A stretch of 64,000 nt of DNA. Origin: Aminobacter ciceronei. GTDB lineage: Bacteria; Pseudomonadota; Alphaproteobacteria; Rhizobiales; Rhizobiaceae. The stretch is from assembly GCF_014138625.1 (NCBI RefSeq), contig NZ_JACJHY010000016.1, positions 62,001 through 126,000 on the forward strand, written 5' to 3'. Positions 29,134 through 36,760 of this stretch are shown in pieces; position 1 is the stretch's first letter, and each line of letters begins with the position of its first letter. The position numbers and the translations under genes are program-made. A model generated the notes under the pieces. The model was not told the DNA's origin. It worked only from the letters and a program-made list of their open reading frames with translations, and did not search any database.

Positions 29134-29931
29134 CTATTGCGCGTGTTCCGGAACCCTTGTCGTCACGACGGTGGTGCTGATCTTTTGAACTGCGGCGTTG
29201 TGCCGGTGGACGGGGATGCCCTTCCACCAGATGCGCAGCGCCTCCCAGTGAATGCCAAGCGTCACCTTCAGCGTCATCAGCGGGTAGCGGAAGAGGGCGC
29301 CGAGCAAGGCGCGGTCGGTGAGCTCTTGACGCCTGCCGGCAAAGGAGGCGGCAAGAAGTGGGCCTTCGGCGTCCGATTCATCGATGCGCACCAGGACCCT
29401 GTCACCGGGCGGCTCGATGTGGAAGCGGTAGAAGCAGGACATCGGCATGAAGGGCGAGACGTAGAGTTCCTTTGCGCAGCCTTGACGTATCGGGCCGCTC
29501 GCTCCGGCGTCGACCGGAATGACGTAGGTGTGGCGTTCGCCGAAGGTGTTGCAGACCTCGTAGAGGATCGCCCTGAGCGGGCCATCGGGCGCGTGGCAGA
29601 AATAAACCGTCAGCGGATTGAAGACGTAGCCGAGGATTCGGGGATAGCAGAGCACCCGGATGCGCATGCCGCTCTCCAGCCTATCGGCCTTGGCCAGTTG
29701 CGCCTCTACCCAGCCGCGCAGGCCGCTGGCGCTGCCGTCGCCGTGGTCGGCATCCCAGAAGCTGAGGATTGCGCAGCGGTTGTAGCCGAACAGTCGGGAA
29801 GTCACGCTGACACCGGGCATTTCGTCGAGATCGAGCAGCAGCGAGAAGACGCGGTAGTGTAGCCTGTGGCGACGCGGCCTGAGCCGCGTATGCGTGACCG
29901 TGCCAGAAAACAGCGCGGAGCGCAGGCTCAT
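29134..29931 (-). CDS. DUF1365-family protein
   Basis: A 265-residue cytoplasmic protein with the DUF1365 pattern: SGTVTHTRLRPRRHRLHYRVF at the start, FGYNRCAILSFWDADHGDG, LCYPRILGYVFNPLTVYFCH and KELYVSPFMPMSCFYRF. Members accompany FAD-dependent oxidoreductases and cyclopropane-fatty-acyl-type methyltransferases in singlet-oxygen regulons. ATG 29931 overlaps the preceding gene's stop by ATGA, so the two are coupled. Its biochemical role is not established; participation in membrane fatty-acid modification is inferred. Confidence 0.85.
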   Translation of the reverse strand: MSLRSALFSGTVTHTRLRPRRHRLHYRVFSLLLDLDEMPGVSVTSRLFGYNRCAILSFWDADHGDGSASGLRGWVEAQLAKADRLESGMRIRVLCYPRILGYVFNPLTVYFCHAPDGPLRAILYEVCNTFGERHTYVIPVDAGASGPIRQGCAKELYVSPFMPMSCFYRFHIEPPGDRVLVRIDESDAEGPLLAASFAGRRQELTDRALLGALFRYPLMTLKVTLGIHWEALRIWWKGIPVHRHNAAVQKISTTVVTTRVPEHAQ

Positions 29932-31286
29932 TCGGCTGCCTCCAGCCGGGGCATCAGCGCAATTCGCCCGGATTCGTCGCGCACCTTCCATGGTCGCCTG
30001 ATGTCCGCGAGACTTTCGGCAACAGCGAGGCCGGATTGCAGGCCGTCCTCGTGGAAACCGAAGCCGAAATAGGCACCGCAGAACCAGGTTTGGCGTCGGC
30101 CCTGCAGGCGCCAGAGCTGCTGCTGGGCGTCGAGCGCGCGCTGGTCGAACAGCGGATGGGTGTAGTCGTAGCGCCCGATGATCTTTGCAGGATCGATCTG
30201 GCGCGTCGGGTTGAGCGTCACGAACAGGGGATGGCGCATGTCGAGGTTCTGCAGCCGGTTCATCCAGTAGGTCACGCATAGCGGCTGGCTGTTGTCGTCG
30301 CGGTCCTCGCCGATATAGTTCCAGCTTGACCAGACCCGCTTGCGTCGCGGCATGAGGTTCTCGTCTGAATGCAGCACCGCCAGATTGTTGGTGTAGCGGA
30401 AGGCGCCAAGCAAAGCCCGCTCCTGCTGGTCGGCGTCGGAGAGCAGGTCGAGCGCCTGGTTGGCATGAGTGGCGATGACGACATCGGTGAAGGTGTCGGC
30501 ATGTCCCTTGGTGTCGGTGACGACGACCCGGCCGTTCTTGCGCGCAATATTGCCGACCGCCGTGCTCAGCCTGATGTTGTCGGCGCAGTTGGCGCTCAGC
30601 CGGCGAACATATTCCCGGCTGCCGCCAAGCACGGTTCGCCACTTCGGCCGGTCGGTCAGGCTGAGCAGGCCATGGCTGGCGAAGAACCTGACGAAGGCGA
30701 GCAGTGGGTAAGCGCGCATGTCGCGTGCCGTTGTTGACCAGATCGCTGCTCCCATCGGCAGCAAATGGTCCTCGACGAAAGCCGGAGCATAATCGTTGCG
30801 ATCGAGATATTCGCCGAGGCTGACGCCGTGCAGGTCGGCGCGAATGAGCAGCGCCGGCGCCTCGCGGTAGAAGCGCAGGATGTCACGCATCATTCGCCAG
30901 AAGCGCGGCCGGATGACATTGCCGCGCTGGCCGATCAGGCCGTTGAGGCCGGAGCCCGAATATTCGAGCTTGCCGCCTTCGAGCGAGGCGGCGAACGACA
31001 TGTTGGAAGCTGCCGTCGGCACGCCGATTTCACGGAACAGGGCGACGAGGTTGGGATAGTTGCGCTCGTTGTAGACGATGAAGCCGGTGTCGACGGGCAG
31101 GGCGCCGTTGTTGGTCGGAACCATGACCGTATTGGAATGGCCGCCAAGGCGAGGCTCGCTTTCGTAGAGCGTGACATCAAGCTTTCGGCCGAGCAGCCAG
31201 GCTGCCGAAAGACCTGATATGCCGGATCCGATGACGGCGACGCGGCGCGCGTGATCGGGCAATTCCTTGCTGGTGTCGATGCTCAC
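29928..31286 (-). CDS. FAD-dependent oxidoreductase (amine-oxidase/desaturase-like)
   Basis: A 452-residue flavoprotein. The Rossmann motif is VAVIGSGISGLSAAWLLGRKLDVTLYESEPRLGGHSNTV, here read in parts (GSGISG, then ESEPRLGGH). It is related to phytoene-desaturase and protoporphyrinogen-oxidase-like enzymes that sit with DUF1365 in alphaproteobacterial RpoE regulons, where such proteins act on unsaturated or methylated membrane fatty acids. GTG 31286 is the best start, with AAAGGCGAG upstream. It is transcribed divergently from the sigma factor and preceded by a candidate ECF promoter. No methyltransferase gene is nearby. Confidence 0.82.
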   Translation of the reverse strand: MSIDTSKELPDHARRVAVIGSGISGLSAAWLLGRKLDVTLYESEPRLGGHSNTVMVPTNNGALPVDTGFIVYNERNYPNLVALFREIGVPTAASNMSFAASLEGGKLEYSGSGLNGLIGQRGNVIRPRFWRMMRDILRFYREAPALLIRADLHGVSLGEYLDRNDYAPAFVEDHLLPMGAAIWSTTARDMRAYPLLAFVRFFASHGLLSLTDRPKWRTVLGGSREYVRRLSANCADNIRLSTAVGNIARKNGRVVVTDTKGHADTFTDVVIATHANQALDLLSDADQQERALLGAFRYTNNLAVLHSDENLMPRRKRVWSSWNYIGEDRDDNSQPLCVTYWMNRLQNLDMRHPLFVTLNPTRQIDPAKIIGRYDYTHPLFDQRALDAQQQLWRLQGRRQTWFCGAYFGFGFHEDGLQSGLAVAESLADIRRPWKVRDESGRIALMPRLEAAE

Positions 31287-31316
31287 GTCTCGCCTTTCCG
31301 CTGCGCCTTATGCTGC

Positions 31317-31346
31317 TGGATACGGAGCGCAGGCCCCGGCGGATCG
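31317..31346 (-). promoter_or_regulatory. Candidate ECF sigma promoter for the FAD-oxidoreductase/DUF1365 operon
   Basis: On the minus strand CGATCC (31346-31341), an 18-bp spacer and TATCCA (31322-31317) resemble the TGATCC -35 and TA-rich -10 of RpoE-ChrR-type promoters. It lies 31 bp upstream of GTG 31286. The match to the plus-strand element in the same intergenic region supports it. Confidence 0.45.
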
Positions 31347-31374
31347 CTGGGACGCGAAATTTTTCCGAAGCGAG

Positions 31375-31404
31375 TGATCCGGCGGTCGCTCGCCGGCGTA
31401 CCAA
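31375..31404 (+). promoter_or_regulatory. Candidate autoregulated promoter of the ECF sigma gene
   Basis: TGATCC (31375-31380), an 18-bp spacer and TACCAA (31399-31404) form an ECF-type promoter upstream of the sigma gene. The hexamer TGATCC is the -35 described for Rhodobacter RpoE promoters. The predicted leader to ATG 31511 is about 100 nt. Confidence 0.5.
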
Positions 31405-31510
31405 CAGCATGAACACGGTCGTTTCCATCGGCGTTCCGGCGTGGCAGAAACGCTTCAAGGCGGGGCATTGGCGCTCCGTGCCATGGCATGGTGATTTGGG
31501 AACTGCCGAC

Positions 31511-32089
31511 ATGAACCGCCCGACTGGCGTCGACGATGGTTCCGACATGCGAGAACTGCTGTGCGCTGTGGGTGCCCGGCGGGACATCGAAGCTTATGAA
31601 CAGCTGTTTCGCCACTTCGCACCACGCGTGAAGGCCTACATGGCGAGGACGGGTGGCAACGGCCAGCAGGCCGAGGAACTGATGCAGGAAACCATGATCG
31701 CCGTGTGGAACAAGGCGGAGCGTTACGATCCGGCGAAGGGGGCGGCGTCGACCTGGATCTTCACCATTGCGCGTAACCTGCGCATCGACGCTTTCCGGCG
31801 TGAAAGGCGACCGGAATTCGACCCGGAAGATCCCGCCTTCGTGCCCGACGATGTCGCTCCCGCCGATGCCGAGCTCGACATGCGCGAGACATCGGAACAG
31901 CTTCACCATGCAATTGCAGCCCTGCCTGCGGAACAGGCGTCGCTGCTCAAACTGTCGTTTTTCGAAGACCAGTCGCACAGCGCGATCGCGCAGCGCCTGA
32001 ACCTGCCCCTCGGGACGGTCAAGTCGCGCATGCGCTTGGCCTTCGACAAGTTGCGGGCCGCGCTCGCCCGCTCCGGAGACGTGTCGTGA
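31511..32089 (+). CDS. rpoE: ECF sigma factor, RpoE of the RpoE-ChrR pair
   Basis: A 192-residue ECF sigma factor. Region 2 spans about residues 25-95 (YEQLFRHFAPRVKAYMARTG, then AEELMQETMIAVWNKAERYD and STWIFTIARNLRIDAFRRER). Region 4 covers about 130-185 (LPAEQASLLKLSFFEDQSHSA, read in part, then LGTVKSRMRLAFDKLR). I set ATG 31511 because it gives the usual family length; the frame is open back to 31310 but that stretch contains the promoter. The stop overlaps chrR (GTGA). It belongs to the ECF11-like group that responds to singlet oxygen through ChrR. Confidence 0.88.
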   Translation: MNRPTGVDDGSDMRELLCAVGARRDIEAYEQLFRHFAPRVKAYMARTGGNGQQAEELMQETMIAVWNKAERYDPAKGAASTWIFTIARNLRIDAFRRERRPEFDPEDPAFVPDDVAPADAELDMRETSEQLHHAIAALPAEQASLLKLSFFEDQSHSAIAQRLNLPLGTVKSRMRLAFDKLRAALARSGDVS

Positions 32090-32736
32090 CCATTCGTCAC
32101 CATATCAGCGACGACCTGCTCATCAGCTATGCCGCCGGCAGCCTGGCTGAGGGCTGGAGCATTGCGGTGGCTACGCATCTCGCGCTGTGCCCAGCCTGCC
32201 GGCGTCGCCTGACAGTGGCCGAGGCCGTCGGCGGCGAGTTGCTCGATACGATGGAAGACGAGGCCTCGGTCGACCAGTCCTGGGCCAGCGTGCGCAGCCG
32301 TTTGCAGCAACCCGAGACCGCGGCCGCCCGCCAAAGCTCTGTTGGGCACAGCGGCGGCTTGCCGGAGCCGTTGCGCTCCTATGTCGGTGGCGATTTCGAC
32401 ACGCTTAAATGGCGGCCGCTCGGACGCGGCGCGTACCAGATCCCTATCAAGACGGGCGATCGCGAAACCATGGTCAGGCTGCTGCGCATTCCCGCCGGCA
32501 AGCCGGTGCCGGAGCACAGCCATGGCGGCCGCGAGCTGACGCTGGTGCTGGCCGGCAGCTTTCATGATGGCACGGGTCTGTTTGCGCGTGGCGACCTCGA
32601 GGACGCCGACGCCAGCCTGACGCACCAACCGGTAGCTACGCCTGAAGCCGACTGTATCTGCCTTGCGGTGACCGACGCGCCGCTGCAGTTCCGCAGCTGG
32701 ATCATGCGGGCGATCCAGCCTCTGCTTGGGATTTGA
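32086..32736 (+). CDS. chrR: Zinc-binding anti-sigma factor ChrR
   Basis: A 216-residue anti-sigma factor. The N-terminal zinc anti-sigma domain keeps His6, His31, Cys35 and Cys38 (HLALCPAC) at the same positions as Rhodobacter ChrR. A C-terminal cupin domain from about residue 95 has metal-ligand candidates His144, His146 and Glu150 (EHSHGGRELTLVL). It holds RpoE inactive until singlet oxygen or related stress triggers release. GTG 32086 overlaps the sigma stop by 4 bp, giving stoichiometric coupling. Confidence 0.92.
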   Translation: MTIRHHISDDLLISYAAGSLAEGWSIAVATHLALCPACRRRLTVAEAVGGELLDTMEDEASVDQSWASVRSRLQQPETAAARQSSVGHSGGLPEPLRSYVGGDFDTLKWRPLGRGAYQIPIKTGDRETMVRLLRIPAGKPVPEHSHGGRELTLVLAGSFHDGTGLFARGDLEDADASLTHQPVATPEADCICLAVTDAPLQFRSWIMRAIQPLLGI

Positions 32737-32761
32737 CCGGTCCGTTGTTCGAAAGCAGCCT

Positions 32762-33178
32762 ATGATCGCCAGCTACGCCACTGCCTACGTCGCCACTGCC
32801 ATCGTCTTCTTCGGCCTCGATTTCCTGTGGCTGTCGACCATCTCGACGAACTTCTACCGCAGCCGCATCGGCGCCCTGCTTCTCGACCAGCCCCATTTCG
32901 GCGTCGCCGGCCTGTTCTACCTCGTCTATGTCGCAGGCATCGTGCACTTCGCGACAATGCCGGCGCTGAACGGCGCGAGCTGGACGACAGCGCTGATCAA
33001 TGGCGCTCTTCTCGGCCTCGTCGCCTACGGCACCTACGACATGACAAACCTGGCCACGCTGAAGAACTGGTCGGTGACGGTCAGCGTCGTCGACATGGCC
33101 TGGGGCGTCGCTCTCACCGGCACTGCCGCAACGATCGGGTATCTGGTCACCGCCTGGGCGATGGCCAGGCCGAGCTGA
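32762..33178 (+). CDS. DUF2177-family membrane protein
   Basis: A 138-residue protein with four predicted membrane spans. The family pattern FFGLDFLWLSTISTNFYRSRIGALL is read in two parts (GLDFLWLS and FYRSRIG), with GLFYLVYVAGIVHF, GALLGLVAYGTYDMTNLATL and VVDMAWGVALTGTAA. ATG 32762 starts the first span directly; an in-frame start at 32726 overlaps chrR. DUF2177 genes recur in RpoE-ChrR regulons, but no function is established. The remaining 143 bp to 33322 shows no gene. Confidence 0.85.
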   Translation: MIASYATAYVATAIVFFGLDFLWLSTISTNFYRSRIGALLLDQPHFGVAGLFYLVYVAGIVHFATMPALNGASWTTALINGALLGLVAYGTYDMTNLATLKNWSVTVSVVDMAWGVALTGTAATIGYLVTAWAMARPS

Positions 33179-33321
33179 TGAGGGCTGCCTTTCGCGGCAT
33201 AGCCAACAGGCAAGGCAGGAGCCGAGGTCGTCTTCATCGACCCGGTGGCGCTGGCAGGCTTGATCGCTCTCGATGAGAGAGCGACAGCCGATCGGCGAGG
33301 CATAACGGTCAGGGCGATCAC

Positions 33322-34215
33322 CTAGTCTTCGAGGCGACTTGCAACCAGTGCCGGGATTTCTTTCAGGGCGAAGGCACGGAAAGCAGCGGCCACGGGTGAG
33401 GGCGAGACGTCTCGCCGTTCGACCAGTCCGACTTGCCTGCTTGCCGCCGCATCGGCCAGTTCGAGCACCGCCACGCCATCATGGGCGCCATGCATGGTCA
33501 ATGACGGCAGGATGGTCAGGCCGAGCCCGGCCTTCACCAAAGCAACCAGCGAGGTGACGTTGTAGACGGTCATCAGCGACCGTGCGGAGAGCTGCTTGTA
33601 CGCCTCCGCATCGATCCTGTCGGATGCGCCGTTGCGGATCAGCGTCGCGCCGTGCAGATCGCTCCATTCGACAGGACGTTCGAGCTGGCAGAGTTCGTGA
33701 TCGTCCTTGCAGAGCAGCTTGAACCGGTCGCTGAACAATGGCGTGAATTCGACGCCGCCGCCAGCACGGCTCTCGCCGGCAATGCCTATGTCGGCGACGC
33801 CGCTTTCCACCATGCGCCGCACCTGGGCACTGTCGATGTCAAACAGTTCGACCTCGACCTGTGGTCGGGTTTCCAGGAACCGCTGCAGGATGGGCGGCAA
33901 CACGTTGGTGGCGACCGAGGGTACCGAGGCAATCGACAGGCTGCCGATGCGGCTATGCGCGAAAGCCCGCATGATGCCGATCGACTTGTCGAAGCTGCGG
34001 ATCTGCTCGCGGCCGAGATCGAGCATCAGATTGCCAAGCGCCGTCAGGCTGTTCTTGCGATCGGTCTGGAACAGCGGTCCGCCGATCTCGTCTTCCAACT
34101 GCTTGAGGGTCATCGAAACGGCTGAGGCCGTGCGGCCAACCGTATCGGCTGCGTCCTTGATGTTGCCGCTCTCGGCAACCGTGACGAAGACCCGCAATGC
34201 TTCCAGTTTGATCAT
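33322..34215 (-). CDS. LysR-family regulator of the divergent dehydrogenase operon
   Basis: A 297-residue LysR regulator. The helix-turn-helix lies in residues 1-60 (ALRVFVTVAESGNIKDAADTV, read in part, then ASAVSMTLKQLEDEIGGPLF). The substrate-binding domain follows from about 90. ATG 34215 is the natural start; upstream in-frame sequence crosses the divergent promoter. It is divergent from the aldehyde dehydrogenase gene with 96 bp between starts and probably controls that operon. The replacement of the usual SQPAVS by TASAVSM is within family variation. Confidence 0.85.
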   Translation of the reverse strand: MIKLEALRVFVTVAESGNIKDAADTVGRTASAVSMTLKQLEDEIGGPLFQTDRKNSLTALGNLMLDLGREQIRSFDKSIGIMRAFAHSRIGSLSIASVPSVATNVLPPILQRFLETRPQVEVELFDIDSAQVRRMVESGVADIGIAGESRAGGGVEFTPLFSDRFKLLCKDDHELCQLERPVEWSDLHGATLIRNGASDRIDAEAYKQLSARSLMTVYNVTSLVALVKAGLGLTILPSLTMHGAHDGVAVLELADAAASRQVGLVERRDVSPSPVAAAFRAFALKEIPALVASRLED

Positions 34216-34225
34216 CACACCAACT

Positions 34226-34244
34226 TCAATTCTTCTGAAATTGA
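34226..34244. promoter_or_regulatory. Candidate LysR operator between the LysR and ALDH genes
   Basis: TCAATT (34226-34231), seven bases and AATTGA (34239-34244) form an exact inverted repeat. The following TTCTGAAAT-type sequence (34234-34241) recurs upstream of the betaine importer at 40039-40047. AT-rich sequence to 34259 is consistent with a promoter. Confidence 0.4.
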
Positions 34245-34311
34245 TAACAGAAATATATGCTTGATTGAAGTGGGGCGGTGGCGGATTTTCAGGCGAGCAA
34301 TGGAGATCGAC

Positions 34312-35763
34312 ATGGCAGAACGCTACGCCAATCTGATCGGCGGCCGGTGGCGGCAGGGCGATCGCTTCCACGAAAATCGCAGCCCGTCCGATGTCACCGA
34401 CCTGATCGGTCTATATGCCCAGGCCGATACGGGCGATGTCGACGAGGCGGTCGCAGCTGGCCGGGCGGCGATGCCGGCCTGGCGGGCGACCGGGCTCGAA
34501 CAGCGTCAGGCCATCCTCAACAGGATCGGCAATGAACTGATGGAGCGGTCAGCCGAACTGGGTGGGCTGTTGTCGCGCGAGGAGGGCAAGCCGCTGGCGG
34601 AAGGTCGCGGCGAGGTGTTCCGCGCCGGCCAGTTCTTCACCTATTACGCGGCCGAGGTGCTGCGGCAGCTTGGCGAAAACGCGGAATCGGTGCGTCCCGG
34701 CATCGAGATCGACATGCGCCGCGAACCGATGGGGCTGGTGGCCGTCGTCTCGCCCTGGAACTTTCCGACCGCCACCGCCAGCTGGAAGATCGCGCCGGCG
34801 CTTGCCTATGGCAATGCCGTCATCTGGAAGCCCGCCAACGAGACACCGGCCTCGGCCTGGGCTCTTGCAGAGATCATCCATCGCGCCGGCCTGCCGGATG
34901 GGGCGTTCCAGTTGCTGATGGGCCCAGGCGCGGTTGTCGGCAACGGGCTTGCCGGCCACCCAGGCGTAGATGCCATCACCTTCACCGGCTCCTACGAGGT
35001 TGGCTGCCAGGTGGCCGTGGCTGCAGCCGCGAGACTGACGAAGTTCCAGCTCGAGCTCGGCTCCAAGAACGCGCTGCTGGTGATGGATGATGCCGACATC
35101 GACCTGGCTGTGGCGGCCGCCGTTGGCGGCGGTTACTCGGGCACAGGCCAGAAATGCACCGCGTCCTCGCGCCTCGTCATACATGAGAGCATCCACGATG
35201 CCTTCGTCGAGAAATTGGCCGCTGCCGTCGGTGGCTTGAAGGTCGGTCACGCCCTGGCGGATGGCACGCAGGTCGGTCCCGTCGTCAGCGCGCGCCAGCT
35301 TGCGGCGAACCTTGCCTGGATGGATCGTGCCCGGACCGCTGGCGCCGAAGTGGCGGTTGGTGGCGAGCGGCTGCAACTTGCCCATGACGGCTTCTACATG
35401 GCGCCGGCGCTTTTGACCGGGACGACCAATGCGATGGACTTCAATCGCGAGGAAATGTTTGCGCCCATCGCTGCCGTGCAGAAGGTCGGCTGCTATGACG
35501 AAGGGCTCGCCGCCGTCAACGACACGCGTTTCGGGTTGGTCGCCGGCATCTTCACCCGCTCGCTCGCTCGTGCCAGCCATTTCCGGCGACATGCGGAGAC
35601 GGGCTGTGTCACCGTCAACCTGCCGACGGCGGGAACCGACTATCATGTGCCGTTTGGCGGCCGGAAGGGCTCGAGCTTCGGCTCGCGCGAGCAGGGCCGC
35701 TCGGCGGCCGAGTTCTACACCCAGGTCAAGACAGCGTATATTCGAGCAGGGGAGCCGGAGTAA
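34312..35763 (+). CDS. NAD(P)-dependent aldehyde dehydrogenase (semialdehyde type)
   Basis: A 483-residue ALDH-superfamily enzyme. It has the VVSPWNFP motif at 145-152, catalytic Glu248 in QLELGSK, and catalytic Cys282 in SGTGQKCTASS. By general resemblance it falls with alpha-ketoglutarate-semialdehyde and related dehydrogenases, which oxidise terminal aldehydes to acids. ATG 34312 has GGAG 6 bp upstream; ATG 34300 is an alternative. It heads the five-gene unit ending at 40033, only 4 bp before the M19 gene. Confidence 0.88.
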   Translation: MAERYANLIGGRWRQGDRFHENRSPSDVTDLIGLYAQADTGDVDEAVAAGRAAMPAWRATGLEQRQAILNRIGNELMERSAELGGLLSREEGKPLAEGRGEVFRAGQFFTYYAAEVLRQLGENAESVRPGIEIDMRREPMGLVAVVSPWNFPTATASWKIAPALAYGNAVIWKPANETPASAWALAEIIHRAGLPDGAFQLLMGPGAVVGNGLAGHPGVDAITFTGSYEVGCQVAVAAAARLTKFQLELGSKNALLVMDDADIDLAVAAAVGGGYSGTGQKCTASSRLVIHESIHDAFVEKLAAAVGGLKVGHALADGTQVGPVVSARQLAANLAWMDRARTAGAEVAVGGERLQLAHDGFYMAPALLTGTTNAMDFNREEMFAPIAAVQKVGCYDEGLAAVNDTRFGLVAGIFTRSLARASHFRRHAETGCVTVNLPTAGTDYHVPFGGRKGSSFGSREQGRSAAEFYTQVKTAYIRAGEPE

Positions 35764-35767
35764 GGTC

Positions 35768-36760
35768 ATGGACGCGAAGATCGCCAGCCCTGTCGTCGAC
35801 TGCCTGCAATATGCCAACTGGAGTGCGGACGTCTTCGCCCAGATGCGCGCGGGCGGCGTGCATGGGGTACATGCCACCATCGCCTATCATGAGAATTTCC
35901 GCGAGACGGTGGCGAACATCATTGCCTGGAACCGCCATTTCGAACGCCATTCTGATCTCATCTTTCCAGGTCGCGCCGGCAGCGACATCGAAAGGGCGAT
36001 GCGGGAGGGGCGCACGGCCATCTTCTTCGGCCTGCAGAACCCGTCGCCGATCGAAGACGACATCGGCCTGATCGAGGTCTGCCATGCGCTTGGCGTGCGC
36101 TTCATGCAGCTGAGTTACAACAACCAGTCACTGCTTGCCACCGGCTGCTACGAGGGCGAAGACCCCGGCATCACCCGCTTCGGGCGCCAGGCGATCGCCG
36201 AGATGAATCGTGTCGGCATGGTCGTCGACATGAGCCATTCCGCCGAGCGCTCGACGCTTGAGGCAATCGAGCTCTCGGCGAGGCCGATCGCCATCACCCA
36301 TGCCAATCCGCACTGGTGGCATCCGGCCTTACGCAACAAGTCCGATACGGTGCTTAAGGCGCTGACGCGATCGGGTGGCATGCTCGGCCTGTCGCTCTAC
36401 CCCCACCACATGAAGGGCGGCTCGAACTGCACGCTGCAGAGCTTCTGCGCCATGGTCGCGGAGACCGCTTCGCGTTACGGCGTCGCGCATCTCGGCATCG
36501 GCAGCGATCTCTGCCAGGACCAACCGGACTCGGTGGTCGCCTGGATGCGCAATGGCCGTTGGTCGAAGGTCACGGACTATGGTGAAGGCTCGGCTTCGGC
36601 GGCCGGCTTTCCGCGGCAGCCGAGCTGGTTCACCAGCAATGCCGACCTTGGCAATCTCCGTGACGGGCTGTGCAAGGTAGGCTTCTCCAATGAGGAAGTC
36701 AGCGACATCATGGGTGGCAACTGGCTTCGGTTCTACACCCAATCGTTTGGACCGATGTGA
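35768..36760 (+). CDS. M19 (membrane/renal) dipeptidase-family protein with altered metal site
   Basis: A 330-residue TIM-barrel protein of the peptidase M19 family. It belongs to the subfamily with the pattern SADVFAQMRAGGVHGVHATI, then YHENFRETVANI and LQNPSPIEDDIGLIEV, found beside dimethylglycine/glycine-betaine genes in Pseudomonas. The first-strand HxD metal pair of classical M19 enzymes is replaced (VVDCLQYANW), and the bridging Glu position reads LQNP. VDMSH, ITHAN and GIGSDLCQD keep later ligands. There is no signal peptide. It overlaps the next gene by TGATG. An amidase or demethylase-assisting role is possible; dipeptidase activity is doubtful. Confidence 0.85.
   Translation: MDAKIASPVVDCLQYANWSADVFAQMRAGGVHGVHATIAYHENFRETVANIIAWNRHFERHSDLIFPGRAGSDIERAMREGRTAIFFGLQNPSPIEDDIGLIEVCHALGVRFMQLSYNNQSLLATGCYEGEDPGITRFGRQAIAEMNRVGMVVDMSHSAERSTLEAIELSARPIAITHANPHWWHPALRNKSDTVLKALTRSGGMLGLSLYPHHMKGGSNCTLQSFCAMVAETASRYGVAHLGIGSDLCQDQPDSVVAWMRNGRWSKVTDYGEGSASAAGFPRQPSWFTSNADLGNLRDGLCKVGFSNEEVSDIMGGNWLRFYTQSFGPM

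Noticed and set aside
33200-33322. Short plus-strand frame reading KAGAEVVFIDPVALAGLIALD, slightly STAS-like
   Set aside because: Only about 40 codons bounded by stops, no start codon with ribosome site, and too short to claim a STAS remnant.
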